A stretch of 6,184 bases of DNA, taken from assembly GCA_013151655.1 (NCBI GenBank), contig JAADHX010000463.1:1-6184 (forward strand). The letters are read 5' to 3'. The notes below the pieces were generated by a model. It saw nothing but the letters and a program-made list of their open reading frames with translations, was not told where the DNA came from and did not search any database. A program made the position numbers and the translations under genes. Below are positions 1 to 5,246 of this stretch, in pieces (the first letter of the stretch is position 1; each line of letters opens with the position of its first letter). This stretch comes from Actinomycetota bacterium (lineage in GTDB: Bacteria; Actinomycetota; Acidimicrobiia; Acidimicrobiales; Poriferisodalaceae).

Positions 1-680
1 ATTGAACATCGAGCCTCGCAGACCCGAGGTCGCTTTCCCCAGACTCGGCCAGACTCGCGGGTGGCGCATACGACAAGCTGGTCGCCCGTCCTGCTGAAAT
101 CTTCGCGCATGAATCGGCGCCAGGCTTCTGGCGAACGCAACGGATCTCGATCGACGATCGCGGCGGCCTGATATTTCTGTGAACGACTCTGGCCGCATTC
201 GTCGTCGTTGAGATCACCCCAGCGGCTAGCCCGGCCGGCAACATTCTTGCCAAGCATTGCCGGATCGGCCGGATGTCCAAGCGCGGACTCCCAAGCCAGA
301 TGCCCGCCGAATTCGCCTACCAGATGAAAGATCGCAAGCACATGCAACATCTGGCCTCGCCGCCAACGCACGTCGAACACTTCGAGCAGCAGTTGATATA
401 GCGGCATGAACGATGACAGCGCGCCCCTGTTCGGTAGATCAGGCGCACTCGGAAACGCGACCGGGCCCATCTTGGCCATCAAGGCGCGCGGCACCAGCTT
501 GGCCAGATCGGGTCGATCTTCGAGTTGTACATCCTCGAGATCGAGCCTAAAGAGCCTCCGTCCGAGCAGGGACAGCGCCTCAACTTTCTGAGATCCCCGA
601 CCAGAGGCGACGGCTGCCGCCTCAGCTTCGGCAAATCGACAGTCGTCGAGGTGAAGAGCGACCAGGTCGACCTCGGCCAC
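1..680 (-). CDS. Conserved-looking hypothetical protein, C-terminus beyond window
   Basis: I do not recognise the family. The frame is open from a GTG at 680 to the window edge, giving 226 residues with no stop. The GTG lies 5 nt after the stop of the zinc alcohol dehydrogenase, so the two are probably co-transcribed; no clear Shine-Dalgarno is visible and coupling is likely. Codon choice and amino-acid composition look like the neighbouring genes. Residues 1-60 are acidic and Leu/Ala-rich. Residues 88-136 look like long amphipathic helices and carry His113, His119, Glu123, His127, Glu131 and His136, the middle four spaced i+4 on one helix face. The last 25 residues hold Cys205, Cys221 and Cys225 near many Arg/Lys. 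I see no signal peptide or membrane segment. The i+4 His/Glu face could bind metal, but that is inference. The gene is probably real; its function is unknown. Confidence 0.7.
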   Translation of the reverse strand, partial: MAEVDLVALHLDDCRFAEAEAAAVASGRGSQKVEALSLLGRRLFRLDLEDVQLEDRPDLAKLVPRALMAKMGPVAFPSAPDLPNRGALSSFMPLYQLLLEVFDVRWRRGQMLHVLAIFHLVGEFGGHLAWESALGHPADPAMLGKNVAGRASRWGDLNDDECGQSRSQKYQAAAIVDRDPLRSPEAWRRFMREDFSRTGDQLVVCATRESGRVWGKRPRVCEARCS

Positions 681-685
681 GGGGC

Positions 686-1777
686 TCAGACGCTCAAGAC
701 GGTTCGTAGCCCAAGACCGGCCTGCATGTCGGCTACAGCGTCGTTGATCTCGCTAAGCGGACGTTTGGACGTGACCATCGCTTCGAGATCGAGTTTTCCG
801 TTTCGCCACAACGAAATGAGCCGCGGGAACTCGCGGTGAGGGTTGCTGTGACCCATGAAACAACCGAGCAGTTTCTTGCCGCCGGTAGCGAACACGATGG
901 CGTGGATGCTCACCGAGTCTGACAGCTTCGGGATGCCAACCATGGTGGTCGTACCGCCATTGCGAGTCGACGCAATGCAAACCTCGGTGAGGGCACTCGA
1001 CCCGACTGCCTCGAACGCCTGGTCGACGCCCCGGCCGCCCAACAACTCAAGGACTTGTTGGGCAACATCGCCCTCGGCGGGGTCGATGGTGTCGGTGCAA
1101 CCGAACTGAAGGCTCTGTTCGCGACGCCCTTTGTTCATATCGACACCGATAATTCGCGATGCCCCGACTATCCGGGCGCTCTGAACGATCGAAATTCCGA
1201 CGCCGCCCAAGCCGATAACCATCACGGTGGCGCCAGGCTGAACATGGGCGGTGCTCACCACGGCACCGAACCCGGTCTGTACCGAGCACCCGAGGACCGA
1301 CGCAATATCGAGCGGCGTGTCGTCGGGAACCTTCACCGCGGCTGCGGCCGGTACCACGGTGTGCGTGGCAAAGGCGGCCAGGTTGACGCCCATTCGTTGC
1401 ACGGGTTCACCACCCCGAGTCAGCCGAGTGCCACCATCGGGGAACAGACCGGCTGCCGACTGCTCGCACAGGGTGAAGTCGCCGCGTACACAGAAGTAAC
1501 ACCGGCCACAAGATGGACGCAGGCTGAGGATGACCTTGTCGCCTTCGACCAGGTCGAGAACACCGAGACCAACCTTGGTGACGATTCCTCCAGCTTCATG
1601 CCCCAGAAGCATCGGCATTACACCTGGCAGCGAACCATCGATGAAGTGCAGGTCGGAATGGCAAAGCCCACAATATTCGAGTTCTACCTCGACCTCACCG
1701 GCGCGCGGTGACTCAAGCTCGACATCGTCGACTATCTCGAGTGGTTTCCCTGGTTCGGTCAAAAGGGCTGCTTGCAT
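686..1777 (-). CDS. Zinc-dependent alcohol dehydrogenase (medium-chain dehydrogenase/reductase)
   Basis: This is a 363-residue cytosolic MDR enzyme predicted to interconvert an alcohol and its aldehyde or ketone with NAD. Catalytic zinc ligands are visible: Cys39 in GLCHSD, His60-Glu61 in GHEAGG, and Cys164 in GCSVQTGFGA. The structural zinc loop has Cys90, Cys93, Cys96 and Cys104. The Rossmann glycine motif GLGGVG is at about 189-194, and Asp213 at the end of the second strand favours NAD over NADP. A loop insertion at about 105-135 (LFPDGGTRL onward) recalls the class III-like and NDMA-dependent (Rxyl_3153-type) actinobacterial dehydrogenases. The frame is open 142 codons further upstream, but the ATG at 1777 is the start: family homology begins exactly there (MQAALL) and GGAG lies 5 nt before it. 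The substrate cannot be told. The unknown gene starting at 680 follows after 5 nt. Confidence 0.93.
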   Translation of the reverse strand: MQAALLTEPGKPLEIVDDVELESPRAGEVEVELEYCGLCHSDLHFIDGSLPGVMPMLLGHEAGGIVTKVGLGVLDLVEGDKVILSLRPSCGRCYFCVRGDFTLCEQSAAGLFPDGGTRLTRGGEPVQRMGVNLAAFATHTVVPAAAAVKVPDDTPLDIASVLGCSVQTGFGAVVSTAHVQPGATVMVIGLGGVGISIVQSARIVGASRIIGVDMNKGRREQSLQFGCTDTIDPAEGDVAQQVLELLGGRGVDQAFEAVGSSALTEVCIASTRNGGTTTMVGIPKLSDSVSIHAIVFATGGKKLLGCFMGHSNPHREFPRLISLWRNGKLDLEAMVTSKRPLSEINDAVADMQAGLGLRTVLSV

Positions 1778-1782
1778 CTGTT

Positions 1783-1786
1783 CTCC
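1783..1786 (-). promoter_or_regulatory. Shine-Dalgarno of the alcohol dehydrogenase
   Basis: GGAG with a 5-nt spacer (AACAG) before the ATG at 1777. It settles the start against the much longer open frame that reaches back to 2203 through the membrane-protein gene. Confidence 0.75.
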
Positions 1787-1872
1787 ATCGACGACTGGTA
1801 AACAATTCAGTTCGCACCGTAGCGAGTAGACCCGCTCCTGGCCAGGCAGATGTGGGTCCTGGTGGCGCCGAG

Positions 1873-2229
1873 TCAGATCCCCAGGAACATAGCCCGTAAC
1901 CCGAGCCCCATTACCCAAATCGTTCCGAGGCCATAAAGCAGGTAGAGGTGACCATCGATCTGTTGGCGGTAGCTGTAGAGAATCCCAATGCTGATCAGCG
2001 TGAGGAAGCCATAGAGGAGATGAAAGTCCGGCGCCACGAGTTCGGTCGTGTTCTGCACAATGACGCCAATAACAACCTGAACCATCATCAAAACATGGGC
2101 AGCGCCAACGATCCACCACATCGAGACATGGCGAACTCTCGAGATCCAGTTGGCCCCCAGAACCCACGCACCCGCGAGCCCGTTGACGATAACAACTACC
2201 CACGCGAAGTCCTGATGGAACTCAAGCAA
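1873..2229 (-). CDS. Small four-helix membrane protein, unknown function
   Basis: This 118-residue integral membrane protein is not one I can assign to a named family. Four hydrophobic segments are clear at about 8-28, 38-58, 68-87 and 95-115. Arg31/Arg33 between helices 1 and 2 and Arg88 between helices 3 and 4 suggest these loops are cytoplasmic, so both termini would face outside. Five histidines stand out: His5, His34, His45 (within helix 2), His70 (start of helix 3) and His94 (before helix 4). A His in helix 2 and another near helix 3 recall heme-binding four-helix membrane bundles such as one half of heme A synthase, but this is inference only. The start is TTG at 2229, supported by AGGA 6 nt upstream; an in-frame TAG lies nine codons earlier with no ATG or GTG between. 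It follows the second ferritin-like gene by 63 nt. Confidence 0.8.
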   Translation of the reverse strand: MLEFHQDFAWVVVIVNGLAGAWVLGANWISRVRHVSMWWIVGAAHVLMMVQVVIGVIVQNTTELVAPDFHLLYGFLTLISIGILYSYRQQIDGHLYLLYGLGTIWVMGLGLRAMFLGI

Positions 2230-2235
2230 GGTTCG

Positions 2236-2239
2236 TCCT
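2236..2239 (-). promoter_or_regulatory. Shine-Dalgarno supporting a TTG start
   Basis: AGGA with a 6-nt spacer (CGAACC) before the TTG at 2229. No ATG or GTG is available in frame between the upstream stop and this TTG, so this site decides the start of the membrane protein. Confidence 0.55.
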
Positions 2240-2278
2240 GTCAGTTGCGTCAGCTAAGTAAGGGTCTGGCCGAGAAGA

Positions 2279-2291
2279 CGACCATTGGTCG
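2279..2291. repeat. 13-bp perfect palindrome (6-1-6)
   Basis: CGACCATTGGTCG reads the same on both strands around a central T/A pair. It sits between the stop of the second ferritin-like gene and the start of the membrane protein. There is no T-run after it, so it is not a standard terminator. It could be a small operator, a weak hairpin affecting mRNA processing, or chance. Confidence 0.4.
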
Positions 2292-2292
2292 C

Positions 2293-3081
2293 CTATGAAG
2301 CCCTGGCCTCAGCGAAGGCTTCCGACGCGAGGTCGACGATCTCGTCAATTTCTCCATCGGTGAAGCCGGCCAGCCGGCGGAAGTCGCGGGCCAGATGAAT
2401 GGGGGCCTCTGGCTCCTCGCTGCGGGTACCACCAAAGCTGAACACCTTGTCGACGGCCCGTTGGAAGTCAAGGGCTCTGTCGAGGCGAGGTCTATCGCCT
2501 TTGGTAAGGGTCCGAAGCCAATCTGAGCCCATTTTCACGTGGGTTACTTCGTCGGCGAGCATCCAGTCCTCGCAAAAGAACAGCACCGGATCGGACATCG
2601 CCTCGCCAAAGTCGCGCATGGTGTTGAACACGTCGATAGCCAGCCCCTCGAGGGCCCGGTTGACACCCGTAAGCCTTAGCACCGGGTCGGCGTTACAAGC
2701 AGCCTCGAACAGGAGTGCCCGTTCGCCGAACTCGCCAATATTGGTGCCCATGTGGGAGTTCAGCTTTATGGAGATCTCGACGTGGCGGGCTTCATCCCAA
2801 CTTTGCCGAGCCATGTCGAGCTTAAGCTCAAAAGGCACCTCGTCTGGGCCGGTGCCTGTGTCGAAATCCCAACACGTACGGCCAGCACCTTCGAGGGCTT
2901 GAATCTCGCCGGTAAAGATGCCGTGCATCAGACTACGAGCTGCATCTGGGGCCTGCTGTTTGGTCTCGTGCAGCTGGCTCTCGGCGTTGCGCTGGCGCGG
3001 TTCGAGAAGGGTCTCTTCGACGGTCACACGGTTGAACCGCGAGTCTCTGGCAAGTTCGGCGGCAGCCATGTGGCGTTTCAT
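2293..3081 (-). CDS. Ferritin-like (DUF455-type) putative diiron protein, second tandem copy
   Basis: This 262-residue soluble protein is predicted to form a four-helix ferritin-like bundle with a dinuclear iron (or Mn/Fe) site. Putative ligands are Glu64 (or Glu59) in helix 1, Glu97 and His100 (EARH) in helix 2, Glu145 in helix 3, and Glu178 and His181 (EVTH) in helix 4. Spacing from the helix-1 Glu to ExxH is 33 residues, and from the helix-3 Glu to the second ExxH also 33. The pattern (GEIQALE, WDEARH, VNRALEGLA, ADEVTH then MGSDWLR) resembles DUF455/COG2833 proteins, whose reaction is not known to me. It is a paralogue of the gene just upstream, 38 nt away: by hand 128 of 147 core residues match (87%). 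It lacks about 8 residues of the N-terminal linker and the Ala/Ser-rich tail of that copy. AAGGGG lies 5 nt before the ATG. A small C-terminal helical tail (about 232-260) follows the core. Confidence 0.85.
   Translation of the reverse strand: MKRHMAAAELARDSRFNRVTVEETLLEPRQRNAESQLHETKQQAPDAARSLMHGIFTGEIQALEGAGRTCWDFDTGTGPDEVPFELKLDMARQSWDEARHVEISIKLNSHMGTNIGEFGERALLFEAACNADPVLRLTGVNRALEGLAIDVFNTMRDFGEAMSDPVLFFCEDWMLADEVTHVKMGSDWLRTLTKGDRPRLDRALDFQRAVDKVFSFGGTRSEEPEAPIHLARDFRRLAGFTDGEIDEIVDLASEAFAEARAS
2512..2952 (-). repeat. Duplicated ferritin-like core, copy B
   Basis: This 441-nt segment encodes residues 44-190 of the second copy and aligns without gaps to 3369-3809. The longest identical run I found is 35 nt (2888-2922 against 3745-3779). 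Most other differences are at third codon positions, which points to an older duplication kept by selection rather than a fresh copy. Confidence 0.8.
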
Positions 3082-3119
3082 TTCGGCCCCTTGAGGAGAG
3101 TTGAACTAGTGGTACCGAG

Positions 3120-3962
3120 CTAGGCAGAAACGCTCGCGCTGGCTTGAGCGGATCGCTCCCTGGCTTCGTCGGCGGCTTGGGCCGCAAGGTCGACAAGTTC
3201 GTGAATCTCGTCGTCGGTAAATCCGGCCTGTTCGCGAAACGCTCGCGCAAGGTGAACGGGTGACTTCTCATCTTCGCTTCGGAAGCCGCCAAGACTAAAC
3301 AGTTTGTCGACAGTGCGTTGGAACTCGAGGGCCTTATCCCGGCGATCCTTGTCATTAGCGGTGATCTTGCGGAGCCAATCAGAACCCATCTTTACGTGGG
3401 TTACCTCGTCGGCAAGCATCCAGTCCTCGCAGAAGTACAAGACTGGGTCGCCGCTAAGGCTGCCAAAGTCTCGCATTGTGTTGAACACGTCGATGGCCAG
3501 ACCTTCGAGAGCACGGTTGACGCCGGTGAGTCTTAACATCGGGTCTTCGTTGCACGCGGCTTCGAACAGAAAGACCTGCTCGTCGAATTCGCCAATATCG
3601 GTGCCCATGTGGTCGTTGAGCTTGATCGAAATCTCACAATGCCTGGCTTCGTCCCAGCACTGGCGAGCCATGTCGAGCTTCATCTCGAACGGAACGTCGT
3701 CTGGGCCGGTTCCGATATCGAAATCCCAGCAGGTACGGCCAGCGCCTTCGAGGGCTTGAATCTCGCCGGTAAAGATGCCATGCATCAAACCGCGGGCGGC
3801 ATCGGGAGCCTGGGGGTTGGAGTGCTGAAGGGTGTTGCCGCCCTCCTCATCGCGGATCTCGCGCATGCGCGTGTTACGCGGATCGAAGATGGAGTCCTCT
3901 AGACGGGTTCGGTTGAACCGGGCGTCTCGGGCCAGCTCGTCGGCTGTCATCATTCGTTTCAT
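3120..3962 (-). CDS. Ferritin-like (DUF455-type) putative diiron protein, first tandem copy
   Basis: This 280-residue protein has the same four-helix diiron design as the following gene. Putative ligands are Glu72 (or Glu67), Glu105 and His108 (EARH), Glu153, and Glu186 and His189 (EVTH). The two halves repeat an ALEG motif (70-73 and 151-154), each 33 residues before its ExxH, the internal pseudo-twofold expected of ferritin-like folds. The N-terminal 50 residues are charged and probably extended; the C-terminus ends in a Ser/Ala-rich tail (about 270-280) missing in the paralogue. It has two extra cysteines, Cys102 and Cys109, bracketing EARH, where the paralogue has Ser94 and Val101; Cys78, Cys137 and Cys178 are common to both. 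The ATG at 3962 has GAGGTG 5 nt upstream. A 105-nt gap precedes it, so it is probably the first gene of a unit with the second copy and the membrane protein. The reaction is unknown: iron storage, oxidase and oxygenase roles are all possible. Confidence 0.85.
   Translation of the reverse strand: MKRMMTADELARDARFNRTRLEDSIFDPRNTRMREIRDEEGGNTLQHSNPQAPDAARGLMHGIFTGEIQALEGAGRTCWDFDIGTGPDDVPFEMKLDMARQCWDEARHCEISIKLNDHMGTDIGEFDEQVFLFEAACNEDPMLRLTGVNRALEGLAIDVFNTMRDFGSLSGDPVLYFCEDWMLADEVTHVKMGSDWLRKITANDKDRRDKALEFQRTVDKLFSLGGFRSEDEKSPVHLARAFREQAGFTDDEIHELVDLAAQAADEARERSAQASASVSA
3369..3809 (-). repeat. Duplicated ferritin-like core, copy A
   Basis: This segment encodes residues 52-198 of the first copy, the partner of 2512-2952. 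The protein segments match at 128 of 147 positions by hand count, and every putative metal ligand is the same in both. Confidence 0.8.
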
Positions 3963-4067
3963 CGATGCACCTCATCTTTTCTATGTGCGAATCTACCAAC
4001 CCATCGACACATTGACCTAGTCGGATAACCGCAGGCCGAATCGCGCCGGCTACGTGTTGGCGATGTT
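3963..4067 (-). other. Intergenic gap, probable transcription unit boundary
   Basis: This 105-nt stretch separates the racemase/deacetylase/DUF4145-like group from the ferritin-like pair and is the largest gap in the window. It carries the GAGGTG ribosome binding site of the first ferritin-like gene at 3968-3973. A promoter for that gene would be expected here, but I see no good -35/-10 pair: TAGATT in the segment TTGGTAGATT is the best -10-like hexamer, without a matching TTGACA. No terminator hairpin with a T-run follows the upstream gene either. Confidence 0.3.
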
Positions 4068-4433
4068 CTAGCCGACTGAGCGAGCCAGGACGTGGACCAG
4101 AACCGACAGATTCTGCACCTCGCTATGACCGTTCGTTAGATCCAACTCGGCCGGACGGCGCGCGTGGCTGTCGCTTAGTTTGGCAGCATCGAGTGCTCGC
4201 AGCACGCCTACGTCGAGCCCAGATCCGGCGAGATCGTTGAGATCCTTGGTTAGGTTTCGCCCGCGCCCTCCAGCTTGTTTTGCCAACGCTTGAACAAGCA
4301 TCCGCAACAGGGCACACGCGCTAGCCGGCGAGACATCGGCGACGGCGACCGCTTCGTTGTACAACGGGAGAAGGCCCTTGGACAGCGGCGGAATGTCTCC
4401 AGGAGAGGCGCCCAAGTGTCGGGTCGCGCTCAC
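4068..4433 (-). CDS. Small DUF4145-like protein with a degenerate motif
   Basis: This protein has 121 residues from the GTG at 4433, which overlaps the deacetylase stop as GTGA; a GTG at 4463 would add 10 residues. Residues 21-50 (LLPLYNEAVAVA, then SPASACALLRMLVQAL) match the DUF4145 pattern of an LYxEA segment followed by sPxAAxaLLRxaLE. The next conserved part in that family, roughly LDxxRxxGNxxAHP, aligns without gaps to residues 81-94 here, but the Arg, Gly, Asn and His are Lys85, Asp88, Ser89 and Arg93. I recall DUF4145 being placed among HEPN-type helical domains, where an R-x4-6-H motif is the RNase site; if so, this copy would lack catalysis. The consensus is from memory. The protein is all-helical, with no membrane segment. 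Its tight coupling to the deacetylase suggests a linked role, but none can be named. Confidence 0.6.
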   Translation of the reverse strand: MSATRHLGASPGDIPPLSKGLLPLYNEAVAVADVSPASACALLRMLVQALAKQAGGRGRNLTKDLNDLAGSGLDVGVLRALDAAKLSDSHARRPAELDLTNGHSEVQNLSVLVHVLARSVG

Positions 4434-5245
4434 GCCGGAGGTGCAGGCTCGTCGAACAGCCACGTCTCGCGTCCGTCAACTTGGGAGTCGGCCCGAATAA
4501 ACCACTCGGTGCCGAAAGCGACGGCAAACATTTCGTGTGGCATCTGCATAAAGAAGGATGAGTCGTCGATCTGGCTGGCGTGGGCGGCCATGGCCCGGCG
4601 TTTAATGGCCACAACCGAAGACACGTCGACAGCGGTCGTGATGATTTCGTCTGGAGACCCAAAGGTGTCGTCCTGGGAGACGTCGGGCATATCGAGTTCG
4701 TCGTCGCCGGCTTCGGCCGCAATGGCCGCCGCGGCAGCACGGAGTTCGGCGATGCGTGTCCGGTTCATGGTGGACTCATAGACCCGCTCCACTCCGGCTA
4801 GCTCAGCGGCTCGATGGCCAACTCGGTGCACCTGGATGTGGTCTGGGTGGCCGTATCCGCCGTGGGAGTCATAACAGGTGAGCACGTCGACGTCTTCGTT
4901 GGCAAGAATCGCAGCCAGCCGGGCCGCTGCCTCTTCCACATCGGCTTGCCAAAAACAGGTCGGGTTGTCGTTGGAAGGCTCGTCGACCATCCCAGAGTCG
5001 TGGTAGCCGAGAAACTCGACGCGGTCGACACCGAGCATGGCAGCCGAGACCCGCTGTTCGGCTTCGCGGCGTTGGCCCAACGTTTCGTCGGGGTCGAGCA
5101 CGCCATCGGCCACCTCGCCACACTCGCCACGGGTAGCCACCACTAGAACGACTCGGTGCCCGGCATCGGCCGCCAGCCTCATCGAACCGCCGGTTGCGAT
5201 CGCTTCATCGTCGGGATGGGCATGAAACGTGACGAGTGTTCCCAT
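4430..5245 (-). CDS. PIG-L family zinc deacetylase/amidase, Mca/MshB-like
   Basis: This 271-residue cytosolic metalloenzyme is predicted to hydrolyse an N-acyl sugar or conjugate amide. AHPDDE at 9-14 supplies zinc ligands His10 and Asp13 and the general base Asp12; GHPDH at 132-136 supplies His136 as third ligand and His133 in the active site. RGE at about 39-41, GQRREAE at 57-63 and GYHDSGM at 80-86 are typical of the mycothiol enzymes MshB and Mca, so the substrate may be a mycothiol conjugate or related glycoside; the exact member is not settled. The length fits the family. The ATG at 5245 gives the family-typical beginning MGTLVTFHAHPDDE, 1 nt after the racemase stop; an in-frame ATG at 5263 would add MERLPD and overlap the racemase. 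GGAG lies 12 nt before 5245, rather far, so coupling to racemase translation is likely. An acidic insertion sits at about 178-200. Confidence 0.9.
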   Translation of the reverse strand: MGTLVTFHAHPDDEAIATGGSMRLAADAGHRVVLVVATRGECGEVADGVLDPDETLGQRREAEQRVSAAMLGVDRVEFLGYHDSGMVDEPSNDNPTCFWQADVEEAAARLAAILANEDVDVLTCYDSHGGYGHPDHIQVHRVGHRAAELAGVERVYESTMNRTRIAELRAAAAAIAAEAGDDELDMPDVSQDDTFGSPDEIITTAVDVSSVVAIKRRAMAAHASQIDDSSFFMQMPHEMFAVAFGTEWFIRADSQVDGRETWLFDEPAPPA

Positions 5246-5246
5246 G

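Noticed and set aside
406..839. Plus-strand open frames near the left edge (406-591 and 525-839)
   Set aside because: They are antisense to the unrecognised minus-strand gene and the dehydrogenase 3' end and have low-complexity Ser/Arg content; the minus-strand frame has better composition and operon spacing.
1055..1711. Plus-strand open frame of 218 codons
   Set aside because: It lies wholly antisense to the zinc alcohol dehydrogenase, whose motifs are unmistakable; its translation shows no recognisable domain. High-GC DNA commonly gives such shadow frames.
1778..2203. 142-residue N-terminal extension in the dehydrogenase frame, back to 2203
   Set aside because: The extension overlaps the membrane-protein gene in another frame, its residues look random (rich in Cys, Trp, Arg and Pro), and the family homology and a good GGAG site both place the start at 1777.
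2399..2902. Plus-strand open frames opposite both ferritin-like genes (also 3304-3759)
   Set aside because: The two antisense frames resemble each other only because the sense genes are duplicated. Their Ser/Pro/Arg-rich composition is typical of antisense translation.
3101..3121. Adjacent SpeI (ACTAGT) and KpnI (GGTACC) hexamers resembling a cloning polylinker
   Set aside because: They lie in the short gap between two homologous genes on the same strand, with intact coding sequence and a ribosome binding site around them. A vector junction is unlikely, though a read-level check would settle it.
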